In this document: one piece after another, positions 29,568 to 37,453 of the stretch
Layout of the letters: every line of letters starts with the position of its first letter
How positions within the stretch are numbered: position 1 is the first letter of the stretch
NCBI GenBank assembly: GCA_964390115.1
Contig: CAYMGT010000003.1
Coordinates: 1-37,453 of the forward strand
DNA: 37,453 bases
Direction: 5' to 3'
From: JAIPJA01 sp964390115
Lineage (GTDB): Bacteria; Patescibacteriota; Patescibacteriia; Patescibacteriales; UBA12465
Translations under genes and position numbers: made by a program
The notes under the pieces: generated by a model
What the model was told of the DNA's origin: nothing
Databases searched by the model: none
The model's input: only the letters and a program-made list of their open reading frames with translations

Positions 29568-30587
29568 ATGAAAATAGCTATTGTTTCAAAATTGTGGGAA
29601 AATACTGAAGCTGGCTCCACGGGTGGTACCGGGGCCGGTTTGGGTTACTTAGTTAATGCTTTAGTGGATAGAGGACATCATGTAACCTTATTTGCTACAG
29701 GGAATTCAAAGACTAAGGCTCAAGAATTAGTTTCAGTTAGACAAGATCCCTATAAAGACGATTATTCGGAGATTGTTGAAATGGAAAACATGGCTAATGC
29801 TTTTAGACGGCAAAAGGAATTTGACATAATTCATTGCGCTTTAGAGCATAAAAGTTTATTTTTTTCTTCTTTATCTACTACTCCTGTACTGCATTCTATT
29901 CGTTATGGGGAGTTTTTTCAACAAGAAATAGATTTTTTAAAAAAACATAGTCAAGCTAACTTTGTTGGTAATTCTAAATCAGTTTGCTCTAAGTTTAATT
30001 TTCTAAATTTTCAAGGTATGGTCTATAATGGTATTGACTTAAGTCTATTTCCTTATCAAGAAAAAAGTGGTAATTATTTAGCCTTCTTAGCTAGAGTTTC
30101 ACCACAGAAAGGAGTTCATATAGCTATAGATATAGCTAAAAAAACAAAAAGAAAGTTAATAATTGCCGGAAAAATTAGTCAGCAAGATAGAAAATATTTA
30201 GACAAATATTTCTGGCCGGAGGTAGATAATAAGCAAATAATATATAAAGGAGAATTAAATTTTATAGATAAAATTAATTTACTTAAAAATGCCTATTGCT
30301 TACTTCACCCAATTGAGATTTTTTTTGAAGCCTTTGGGATGTCATTAGTAGAGGCTCAGGCTTGTGGGACTCCAGTTATTTCTTATGATAACGGTTCGCC
30401 TAGAGAGGTAATCAATTCTTCAAAGACTGGTTTTGTCGTTTCTAATTTTAATGAAGCGCTTGAAGCAGTGGAAGAAATAAAAAAAATTAAACGTTTAGAT
30501 TGCAGAAAGTGGGTAGAGGATAATTTTAGTGATAAGCTAATGGCTTTAAATTATGAAAAACTATATAATAAAATAATTAATAAATAA
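29568..30587 (+). CDS. GT4-family glycosyltransferase
   Basis: A GT-B retaining glycosyltransferase. The N-terminal glycine-rich loop ENTEAGSTGGTGAGLGYLV (residues 11-29) binds the acceptor side; the C-terminal domain has LARVSPQKGVHIAI and the E-x7-E motif in EAFGMSLVEAQACGTPVI, typical of GT4. Length is 339. It starts 2 nt after the PHP gene and ends 1 nt before the second glycogen synthase. Sugar donor and acceptor are not identifiable; a role in making or capping the alpha-glucan is suggested by the neighbours. Confidence 0.85.
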   Translation: MKIAIVSKLWENTEAGSTGGTGAGLGYLVNALVDRGHHVTLFATGNSKTKAQELVSVRQDPYKDDYSEIVEMENMANAFRRQKEFDIIHCALEHKSLFFSSLSTTPVLHSIRYGEFFQQEIDFLKKHSQANFVGNSKSVCSKFNFLNFQGMVYNGIDLSLFPYQEKSGNYLAFLARVSPQKGVHIAIDIAKKTKRKLIIAGKISQQDRKYLDKYFWPEVDNKQIIYKGELNFIDKINLLKNAYCLLHPIEIFFEAFGMSLVEAQACGTPVISYDNGSPREVINSSKTGFVVSNFNEALEAVEEIKKIKRLDCRKWVEDNFSDKLMALNYEKLYNKIINK

Positions 30588-30588
30588 T

Positions 30589-32010
30589 ATGGGTAAGTTA
30601 AAAATATTAATGGTAGCGGCTGAAATTTCTCCTTTTGCTAAAGTAGGAGGTTTGGCTGATGTTACAGGTTCTCTACCGCCAGCTTTAGTAGCTTTGGGAG
30701 TAGATGTGAGAATGATTATGCCTAAATATGGCGGTATTTCTGAGGAGAAATATGGTTTAAAAAGAATTTATGAGAAAATTGAAATTCCTACAGGAGGAAA
30801 AATAGCAAAAATAGATCTTTATCAAGGTTTTTTGCCACATACTAATATACCCGTATATTTTGTTGATTATCCAGAGTATTTTGGTTCTAAAGAGATTTAT
30901 ACTGATAATGATGATACTAAAAGATTTATTTTTTTCTCTCTTTCTATTATATACATTTTACCAATTATAGAATTTAAGCCTGATGTTGTACATGCTCATG
31001 ATTTTCACAGTGCTTTAGTTTGTAATTTTATAAACTTATCTGATTATACCTATTCTAAAGATGCTAAAACCCTATATACTATTCATAATTTGAATTATCA
31101 AGGACAAACAAGCCCTGATATTTTAAAGACAGGTAATTTAAGCTTGAACTCTTTAGAGTCTTTGGCTGTTGATGCAAAAGATGGGGATATTAATTTTATG
31201 GTTCAAGGAATTTTTAACTGTCAGGCTTTAAATACAGTTAGCCCTACTTATGCCAAAGAAATTATGACTAAGGAGCAAGGAGGAGGACTACATAGGGTAA
31301 TAAAGAAAAATAAACATAAACTTTTAGGCATTCTTAATGGTTTAGATATTTCTAAGTTTGATCCAGAAGCAGATACTAATATTTGTTGTAATTTTTCTGT
31401 TAATTCAATAGATAAGAAAGTGGAAAATAAGTTGGCACTGCAAAAAGAAGTTGGCTTACCAATAAATAAAGATAAGCCACTTTTAGCGATAGTTAGTCGT
31501 TTAGCTTGGCAAAAAGGGTTTGAATTAATAAACTCTGATTTTTTTGAAAAATTAGACTTCCAACTATTGGTGCTAGGCACAGGAGAAAAGAAATATGAAG
31601 ATAAATTTAAGTTACTGGCTGAAAAATATCCAGAAAAGGTTAGTGCCCAAATTAGTTTTGATGTAAACTTGGCTCAAAGAATTTATGCCGGTTCAGATTT
31701 CTTTTTAATGCCCTCACGCTATGAGCCTTGTGGTCTAGGGCAGATGATGGCTATGCGTTACGGCACCTTGCCTATTGTTAGAAAGACAGGTGGATTAGCT
31801 GATACTGTGGGTAGTAAGGTTGGTTTTAGTTTTACAACTTTTTCTCAGAGGTCCTTTTATTTAGCAATAAATAAAGCTTTAAAAGTTTATGCTAATAAGA
31901 AAAAATATCGTAGCATGCAAGTAAAAGCGATGAAAACAGATTTTACTTGGAGCAAGTCAGCTAAAAAGTATTTAAATATTTATAAAAAGTTAGTTAAGAA
32001 CAGAAAATAA
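30589..32010 (+). CDS. glgA: Glycogen/starch synthase, GT5 (copy 2)
   Basis: A second complete GT5 enzyme of 473 residues: KVGGLADVTGSLPPAL (K18), HAHDFHSALV, IHNLNYQG, SRLAWQKGFE and EPCGLGQMMAMRYG (E379) with VRKTGGLADTV. Its motifs are closer to the bacterial GlgA consensus than copy 1 (for example GLADVTGSLP). Two divergent GT5 genes in one operon suggest different acceptors, such as a primer-forming and an elongating enzyme, though this is inference. ftsK follows after 4 nt. Confidence 0.93.
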   Translation: MGKLKILMVAAEISPFAKVGGLADVTGSLPPALVALGVDVRMIMPKYGGISEEKYGLKRIYEKIEIPTGGKIAKIDLYQGFLPHTNIPVYFVDYPEYFGSKEIYTDNDDTKRFIFFSLSIIYILPIIEFKPDVVHAHDFHSALVCNFINLSDYTYSKDAKTLYTIHNLNYQGQTSPDILKTGNLSLNSLESLAVDAKDGDINFMVQGIFNCQALNTVSPTYAKEIMTKEQGGGLHRVIKKNKHKLLGILNGLDISKFDPEADTNICCNFSVNSIDKKVENKLALQKEVGLPINKDKPLLAIVSRLAWQKGFELINSDFFEKLDFQLLVLGTGEKKYEDKFKLLAEKYPEKVSAQISFDVNLAQRIYAGSDFFLMPSRYEPCGLGQMMAMRYGTLPIVRKTGGLADTVGSKVGFSFTTFSQRSFYLAINKALKVYANKKKYRSMQVKAMKTDFTWSKSAKKYLNIYKKLVKNRK

Positions 32011-32014
32011 TTAT

Positions 32015-34615
32015 ATGGCTAGGAAAAAAAGATCTAGAAAAAAGCTAGAAAGAAAAGAAGTTTTAGAATATATTGCTTTACCTAAAATAAATTTAGATTC
32101 AAGTTTAAAAGCTAGTTTAGTTGTAATTTTTATCTATATTGTTGGTATTTTAGCAATTTTAGGTCTTTTTGATGCGGGAGGAAAGGTGGGTTTATTTTTA
32201 AAAAATATTTTAGCTACTGCTTTTGGCGTAGGTAAATGGCTTTTTCCAGTTCTTCTTTTAATTTGGGGAGCTTTTATATATAAAGGAAAAAAATCACAAA
32301 TTAAGTCAATTCACTATATTGGTTTATTCTTTATTTTTCTTAGCGCTCAAGCTTTGTTACATTTTTTTATTTCTCCAGCTAAATGGCTTGACGTAGCATC
32401 TTTTGGTAAAGGTGGAGGTTATTTGGGATTATATTTATCAATATTTTTTGATAAATTTTTTGGTTTTTGGGGAGGACTTTTAGTAATTCTAGCAATATTT
32501 TTAACAGCTTGTTTATTTCTACTGAATAAACCTTTAAGTCACGTTTTGCCAAAAACTAGTTGGTTGCTTTATCCTGCCAAGTTTTTCTTGAGTTTATTTA
32601 CTAGAAAAAGAAAAAAATATTCTAAAACTGAGGCTAAGTATGAGGAATTAGGGAGCGATAAAGAACAATTATTAATAGAAGAAGCGGTATTGGAAGAGGG
32701 AAATGTTAAGGGGAGTAGTTTAGAGGCCAGTGCATTAAATTTTTCTGAAAAGAGTTTAAGTAAGGAAGAGTCTAAAATAGAAGTAATTAAAGAAAATAAA
32801 AAGAAGGCTAAGCAGGTGACTACTAACTGGAAAAGCAAGGGCCTGAAAACTGACTTACCATTAAATTTACTTAGACAAGAAGATAGTAAAGCTAAGGGAG
32901 ATAACATTGAAAGAAATAAAGAGATGATAAAAAGCACATTAGAAAATTTTGGTATATTAGTAGAGATGAGGGATTCTTTTGTTGGTCCAACAGTTACTCA
33001 ATATACCTTTAAACCTGTAGAGGGAATTAAATTATCAAGAATAACAACTTTGAGTAATGACTTGTCTTTGGCTTTAGCTGCTTATCCAATTAGAATTGAA
33101 GCTCCTATCCCAGGCAAATCTTTAGTTGGCATTGAGGTGCCTAATAAGAATAAAGCGGTGGTAGGGCTTAAAAAAATGTTAGCTTCTAAAGATTTTAAAC
33201 TAAGAAACACTAATTTATTAATGGCTTTAGGAGAAGATGTTACAGGTCAAAGCTGGTTTTATAGTATTTCTAAAATGCCCCATTTATTAGTAGCAGGGGC
33301 TACTAATTCAGGGAAATCAGTTTGTTTGAATTCAATAATTATTAGTTTACTTTATCAAAATAATCCTGATGATTTACGTTTCATTATGGTTGATCCTAAG
33401 AAAGTAGAGTTGACTATTTTTAACAATATTCCTCATCTTTTAACCCCAGTTATAACTGATGTTAGTAAAACTATTAATGCTTTAAAGTGGTGTTTAAATG
33501 AAATGGATAGACGTTTTGAGCTATTATCACAAGATCATAAAAAAAATATCGCTTCATATAACGAGGCTATGATTGCTAAAGGCAAGGGATCGGAAAAAAT
33601 CCCTTACATTGTTTTTGTAATTGATGAATTAGCTGATTTAATGGTAGCTGCGGCTAAAGATATTGAAGCTAGTATTATTAGATTAGCACAAATGGCTAGG
33701 GCAGTTGGTATCCATTTAGTTCTAGCTACTCAAAGACCAAGTGTGGATGTTATAACCGGTCTCATTAAGGCCAACATCCCTGCCAGGATTGCTTTTTCAG
33801 TAGCTTCTGCAATTGACTCTAAAACTATTTTAGATATATCTGGGGCAGAAAAATTACTTGGTCAAGGAGATATGCTTATCACTACCCCTGAGACTAGTAA
33901 GCCAAAGAGACTGCAAGGAGCTTATGTTAGTGATAGAGAAATTAAGAATATTTGTGATTATTTAATAAGTAAAACCGGAGGAGCCGATTATTTAGAGGGC
34001 ATAACTGATAAGCAACAAGTTAAGGGTATGGGAGCAATTGGCTTAGATAGTGAGGGTGGGAATGAAGATGAATTATTAGAGGAGGCTAAGGAGATTATTA
34101 TAAACAATCAAATAGCTTCTACTAGTTTCTTACAAAGAATGCTTAGAATAGGTTATGGTAGGGCTGCTAGTATTTTAGATAGTTTAGAGAGGGCAGGAAT
34201 TATCGGACCTTCTAATGGTTCTAAACGCAGAGAAATTTTAGTTACTAAAGATCAGTATGAATCTTTAATTAATAATCAAACCAGTTCAGTTAGTTTGCAT
34301 GATAAATCTGAGTCTGAAGCTCCTGATAATTATTTAGGAGATGATGAAGAGGAATATGATGAAGAAGAAGATAAAGAAAAGGAAAATGAAGGTAAAGACT
34401 TTAAGCAAACTAAAGATAGCGAAGTAGAAGAAGATATTGACAGAGAGGATGATGGAGAAAAAGAAATAGAGGCTGATTTTGAAGAGGAAAAAGATAAAGA
34501 AAATAATGATGTTCCCGAAAAAAAAGAAGAAAGTCAAACAAAGGAAGATTCTTCTAGTAACGATAAAGAAGCTAAAAAGGATTGGCATGACGATGGTATT
34601 TATTTTTCTAAGTAA
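32015..34615 (+). CDS. ftsK: DNA translocase FtsK/SpoIIIE
   Basis: FtsK pumps the chromosome terminus through the closing septum and supports dimer resolution. The N-terminal ~190 residues form four transmembrane helices. A charged linker follows (about 200-300), then the motor with Walker A GATNSGKS (residues 428-435), Walker B VIDELADLM (D537, E538), and a C-terminal gamma winged helix (about 690-750; RMLRIGYGRAASILDSLE). The last ~95 residues (from about 770) are an unusual acidic, Lys/Glu-rich low-complexity tail beyond the DNA-reading gamma domain. The 866-residue length is normal for FtsK without a long linker. Confidence 0.96.
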   Translation: MARKKRSRKKLERKEVLEYIALPKINLDSSLKASLVVIFIYIVGILAILGLFDAGGKVGLFLKNILATAFGVGKWLFPVLLLIWGAFIYKGKKSQIKSIHYIGLFFIFLSAQALLHFFISPAKWLDVASFGKGGGYLGLYLSIFFDKFFGFWGGLLVILAIFLTACLFLLNKPLSHVLPKTSWLLYPAKFFLSLFTRKRKKYSKTEAKYEELGSDKEQLLIEEAVLEEGNVKGSSLEASALNFSEKSLSKEESKIEVIKENKKKAKQVTTNWKSKGLKTDLPLNLLRQEDSKAKGDNIERNKEMIKSTLENFGILVEMRDSFVGPTVTQYTFKPVEGIKLSRITTLSNDLSLALAAYPIRIEAPIPGKSLVGIEVPNKNKAVVGLKKMLASKDFKLRNTNLLMALGEDVTGQSWFYSISKMPHLLVAGATNSGKSVCLNSIIISLLYQNNPDDLRFIMVDPKKVELTIFNNIPHLLTPVITDVSKTINALKWCLNEMDRRFELLSQDHKKNIASYNEAMIAKGKGSEKIPYIVFVIDELADLMVAAAKDIEASIIRLAQMARAVGIHLVLATQRPSVDVITGLIKANIPARIAFSVASAIDSKTILDISGAEKLLGQGDMLITTPETSKPKRLQGAYVSDREIKNICDYLISKTGGADYLEGITDKQQVKGMGAIGLDSEGGNEDELLEEAKEIIINNQIASTSFLQRMLRIGYGRAASILDSLERAGIIGPSNGSKRREILVTKDQYESLINNQTSSVSLHDKSESEAPDNYLGDDEEEYDEEEDKEKENEGKDFKQTKDSEVEEDIDREDDGEKEIEADFEEEKDKENNDVPEKKEESQTKEDSSSNDKEAKKDWHDDGIYFSK

Positions 34616-34626
34616 TGTAATTTTTT

Positions 34627-36072
34627 ATGAAAAAACAAGTATATAAAACTAAAAAATTTTTAAGTAAAAAAATTTTAAAGCGATTTTTACCTGCTTATCA
34701 TTATCTTTGGGGAAAACTTTCAGCTCTATATTTCAAAAGTCCTAGTCAAAAATTAATTGTAGTAGGTATTACAGGCACTACAGGTAAAACTACTAGTGTA
34801 TATATTATGGCACAAATGCTCAGAGGTTGTGGTTTTAAAGTTGGTTATACTTCTACAGCTATGTTTTCAGATGGAAGTAGTGATTGGTTAAATGACAAGA
34901 AGATGACTATGCTAGGTAGAGGCTTTACCCAAAAGATGCTTAGAAAAATGGTAAAGAATAAGTGTCAGTATGCTATCGTTGAAACTACTTCTGAGGGAGT
35001 AAGGCAGTTTAGACATAAATCTATAAATTACGACATCTTAGTTTTTACAGGACTTTATCCCGAGCATATTGAATCTCATGGAAGTTTTGATAAATATAAA
35101 TCAGCTAAACAACAGTTATTTAAACATTTGAAGGCGTGTAGTTTAAAATATTTAGATTCCAAAGGTAGGGTGATTTTAAATCCAGCTAAGTTAAAGAAAT
35201 TAGAACTAGATAAAGTAAAAAAAACTATTATAGTAAATGGTGACGATCAGCACGCAGGAGATTTTTTAAAGTTCTGGGCTCAAGAAAAAATAGCCTATAC
35301 TAGAAAATCAAGAACTGATTTTTTACAAACTCTCGCTCAAAGTCATTCTAAGATTAGTAAAGATATAACTATTTTAAGCTATCAAGATATTTTGGTTAGT
35401 GGCCAAGGGACTAGTTTTAAAGTTGATAATAAAGAAATAAAATTAAATTTACTGGGAGAGTTTAATGCTATAAATAGTTTGAATGCTGTGGCCTTAGGAG
35501 TTTCTAGAAATATTTGTTGGGATAAAATAGTTGATAGTCTAGTAGATGTTGGTAATATTCCTGGGCGACTTGAACAAATTAATGAGGGTCAAAATTTTTT
35601 AACTATTGTTGACTACGCCTTTGAACCTAAAGCGCTGATAAAGTTATATGAAACTATAGAGTTAATCAGAGATTATCCGGCGATATCTAAATCAGGAAAG
35701 ATAATTCATCTTTTAGGTTCTACTGGTGGTGGTAGAGATAAGTCTAGGAGACCAGAATTAGGCAAGATAGCTGGAATGAATGCTGACTATGTTATAATTA
35801 GTAATGAAGATCCTTATGATGAAGATCCTTTGGAGATAATTAAAGAAGTAGCTGAGGGAGCTCAATCAGTTGGCAAGGAGTTAGATAAAAATTTATTTAA
35901 TATTATCGACAGAAGAGAAGCTATAGCTAAGGCCCTGTCCCTAGCTAAGGCTAAAGATATAGTACTTTTTACAGGAAAGGGATCAGAACAGGCTATATGT
36001 CTAGCTAATGGACAAAGACAAAAATGGGATGAGAGAAATGTTGTTAGAGAAGAGTTGAAAAATATTTTATAA
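34627..36072 (+). CDS. MurE-like Mur ligase with short N-terminus
   Basis: A Mur-ligase-family ATP-dependent amide ligase. The P-loop GTTGKTT lies at residues 50-56, about 60 earlier than in E. coli MurE, so the UDP-binding domain 1 is truncated to a short basic segment. ETTSEGVRQFRH, a lysine-bearing central region, LLGEFNAINSLNAVA, and GSTGGGRDKSRRPELG follow in MurE order. Where MurE has DNPR or DDPN for the added amino acid, this has NEDPYDEDP (393-401). It is probably the stem-peptide ligase of this cell, adding the third residue, but substrate and even nucleotide sugar recognition are uncertain. It follows ftsK by 11 nt. Confidence 0.82.
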   Translation: MKKQVYKTKKFLSKKILKRFLPAYHYLWGKLSALYFKSPSQKLIVVGITGTTGKTTSVYIMAQMLRGCGFKVGYTSTAMFSDGSSDWLNDKKMTMLGRGFTQKMLRKMVKNKCQYAIVETTSEGVRQFRHKSINYDILVFTGLYPEHIESHGSFDKYKSAKQQLFKHLKACSLKYLDSKGRVILNPAKLKKLELDKVKKTIIVNGDDQHAGDFLKFWAQEKIAYTRKSRTDFLQTLAQSHSKISKDITILSYQDILVSGQGTSFKVDNKEIKLNLLGEFNAINSLNAVALGVSRNICWDKIVDSLVDVGNIPGRLEQINEGQNFLTIVDYAFEPKALIKLYETIELIRDYPAISKSGKIIHLLGSTGGGRDKSRRPELGKIAGMNADYVIISNEDPYDEDPLEIIKEVAEGAQSVGKELDKNLFNIIDRREAIAKALSLAKAKDIVLFTGKGSEQAICLANGQRQKWDERNVVREELKNIL

Positions 36073-36084
36073 ACTTTAAAAAAT

Positions 36085-36642
36085 ATGAAAAATAAATTTA
36101 TTAAATTAGTTATATTTTTATTTTTATTTATTTTAGTTTTTATTTCCATTGTTATTATTAAGATAAATATTGAGCAAAAAAAAGTTTTGGTAAATAAGAA
36201 TAAAGAGATTGTAAAAACGGTTTATGTAAAACAAGATATAAGTTTAGAATTATACAATATTTCTGGTATTGATAAAGATGATTCAATTTGGCGTTGGAGT
36301 GATAAATCTAAGCACATATTAAAAACAAAGTTTTCTTTTAATGAAAAAAATAAAGATATTTTTACTCAGTTATATAGTTTAATAGATAATCCATTATCAT
36401 ATAAAAAATTAGATATAGATTTAGCAGTTTTTCCTGAAATAAGATTATCTTTAATTGATAATAATGGAAATATTACAGATTTGTATATTTCTAGAAAAGA
36501 TAGTTTTATTTCAATTCATGATTACAAAGAGCCATTAAATAGGGATGGTTACAGAATTGTTAATTCTGGTTTTTATAGAGACTTACAGAGTGAATATGAT
36601 AATTTATTTAAATTAATTTTTAAAAATATTATTAATCAATAA
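36085..36642 (+). CDS. Membrane-anchored protein of unknown function
   Basis: The 185-residue protein begins with a strong transmembrane or signal-anchor helix (LVIFLFLFILVFISIVIIKI, about 8-27). The rest is polar, predicted outside, with short alternating beta-like stretches (LAVFPEIRLSLIDNNGNITD) and no recognised motif. It sits 12 nt after the Mur ligase and 4 nt before the SPFH gene, so an envelope role is plausible by association only. Composition matches its neighbours. Confidence 0.65.
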   Translation: MKNKFIKLVIFLFLFILVFISIVIIKINIEQKKVLVNKNKEIVKTVYVKQDISLELYNISGIDKDDSIWRWSDKSKHILKTKFSFNEKNKDIFTQLYSLIDNPLSYKKLDIDLAVFPEIRLSLIDNNGNITDLYISRKDSFISIHDYKEPLNRDGYRIVNSGFYRDLQSEYDNLFKLIFKNIINQ

Positions 36643-36646
36643 TTTT

Positions 36647-37408
36647 ATGTCTTGGATAATTACACTTTTAGTTTTAGGTTTAATTATAGTAGTTTCTAGT
36701 ATTCGTCAAATTAATCAGTATGAGAGAGGAGTAAAGTTTACTTTTGGTAAATTTACTTCTATTATGCAACCGGGTTGGAGATTAGTTTTACCAGTCATTC
36801 AAAGTAATCAAAAAGTTGATGTTAGAATAAAAGCTGTGGATGTACCTGATCAAAATGCTATTACAAGGGATAATGTTACTGTCAAAGTTAATGCAGTTAT
36901 TTATTACAAGGTTATTGATGCTGAAAAAGCTATTATTGAAGTAGAAGATTTTAGACACGCTATTTCTCAGTACGCCCAAACCACAATGAGAAATATTGTT
37001 GGAGAAGTTACTTTAGATGAATTACTTTCTAGTAGGGATCAAATTGCCGAAAAGATTAAAGGAATAGTAGATAAAGAAACTGATGAGTGGGGCTTAAAAG
37101 TCCAAAATGTAGAATTAAAAGATATTAGCTTGCCAGCTGAGATGGAGCGAACTATTGGTAAACAAGCTGAAGCGGAGAGAGAAAAAAGAGCGGTTATTAT
37201 AAACTCTGAGGGGGAAGTTGAAGCGGCTGAAAATATCTCTAAGGCAGCGAAAACGCTAGCTAATTCCCCTGGAGCATTACATCTTAGAACATTACAATCT
37301 GTAAATGATATGTCTTCAGATCAATCTAATACTATTGTATATATGCTACCCGTAGAAGCGCTTAGAGCACTTGAGGGAATTGCTCAGTTAAAGAAAAATA
37401 ATTCATAA
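36647..37408 (+). CDS. Stomatin/prohibitin (SPFH) family membrane protein
   Basis: SPFH proteins form large membrane-anchored rings or cages that organise membrane microdomains and often restrain proteases. One N-terminal transmembrane helix (about 2-18) is followed by the SPFH core: INQYERGVKFTFGKF, QPGWRLVLP, VDVRIKAVDVP and the long DWGL-type region EWGLKVQNVELKDISLP. A coiled coil (about 165-215, MERTIGKQAEAEREKRAV) ends the protein. Length is 253, typical of short bacterial stomatins. The usual partner NfeD or slipin-protease gene is not seen before the window ends at 37453. The last 45 nt contain only a 6-bp inverted repeat. Confidence 0.9.
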   Translation: MSWIITLLVLGLIIVVSSIRQINQYERGVKFTFGKFTSIMQPGWRLVLPVIQSNQKVDVRIKAVDVPDQNAITRDNVTVKVNAVIYYKVIDAEKAIIEVEDFRHAISQYAQTTMRNIVGEVTLDELLSSRDQIAEKIKGIVDKETDEWGLKVQNVELKDISLPAEMERTIGKQAEAEREKRAVIINSEGEVEAAENISKAAKTLANSPGALHLRTLQSVNDMSSDQSNTIVYMLPVEALRALEGIAQLKKNNS

Positions 37409-37453
37409 TATATATTTACAAGTGTCAACTGTATCATGGATGAGCGCAGTTGT

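Noticed and set aside
34334..34588. Minus-strand ORF rich in Phe and Ile opposite the ftsK tail
   Set aside because: It is the complement of the GAA/GAT-rich acidic tail; low complexity makes an open shadow frame.
37426..37452. Terminator for the long plus-strand operon
   Set aside because: Only a 6-bp CAACTG/CAGTTG stem with a 15-nt loop and no T-run before the window ends.

Overview
The window looks like a stretch of chromosome from a Candidate Phyla Radiation (Patescibacteria) bacterium. The support is a very A+T-rich sequence, compact genes packed into long operons, almost no Shine-Dalgarno sequences ahead of starts, short or streamlined versions of universal genes (IF2, S15, S16, S20, YebC, RuvC, HolA, PolA), and several families typical of that group (surface proteins with Fn3-like repeats, a MurE-like ligase with a short N-terminus, two adjacent glycogen-synthase-type enzymes). 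An ABY1-like lineage would fit, but that is a guess. All 34 coding genes end in TAA (29) or TAG (5); none ends in TGA.

Layout. 1-3492 (+): infB, rbfA and a DHH phosphoesterase (nrnA-like), behind a TTGACA promoter. 3500-9271 (-): trmD, khpA, rpsP, pnp, a NYN-domain putative RNase, rpsO, rpsT and four tRNAs (Pro, Phe, initiator Met, Ile). This is a translation and RNA-decay block. 9471-11075 (-): two single-gene units for secreted proteins, each with its own promoter and terminator. 11292-17983 (-): holA, murD and polA in one unit, then gpmI. 18139-19799 (-): a LysM/M23 peptidoglycan hydrolase, a two-helix membrane protein and tRNA-Ala, closed by a terminator. 19950-20673: a gene-poor island with a decayed gpmA (dPGM) remnant and, on the plus strand, a small autonomous transcription unit (extended -10 promoter, Shine-Dalgarno, 39-codon ORF, strong terminator). 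20672-23658 (-): a Fn3-repeat surface protein, a small membrane protein and a SIS-domain protein. 23786-37408 (+): a head-to-tail run of 12 genes with 1-19 nt gaps: yebC, ruvC, glycogen synthase 1, GH57, APH-like kinase, PHP phosphoesterase, GT4, glycogen synthase 2, ftsK, MurE-like ligase, a membrane-anchored unknown and a stomatin/SPFH protein.

How it fits together. Housekeeping gene expression (IF2, RbfA, S15, S16, S20, TrmD, KhpA, PNPase, NYN, tRNAs) is kept apart from cell-envelope work (MurD, MurE-like, M23, Fn3 protein, SPFH) and DNA maintenance (PolA, HolA, RuvC, FtsK). The most system-like part is 25011-32010, where three glycosyltransferases, a GH57 enzyme, a small-molecule kinase and a PHP phosphatase form an apparent alpha-glucan cassette. 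It is embedded without a break between ruvC and ftsK.

The most unusual items are the 39-codon transcription unit at 20430-20673, the initiator tRNA with C33 and an A29:U41 pair, the dead gpmA near a live gpmI, a putative three-way junction in the rpsO leader, and the absence of TGA stops. No CRISPR array, intact insertion sequence, rRNA or phage gene was seen. Everything is read by eye; no database search was run.
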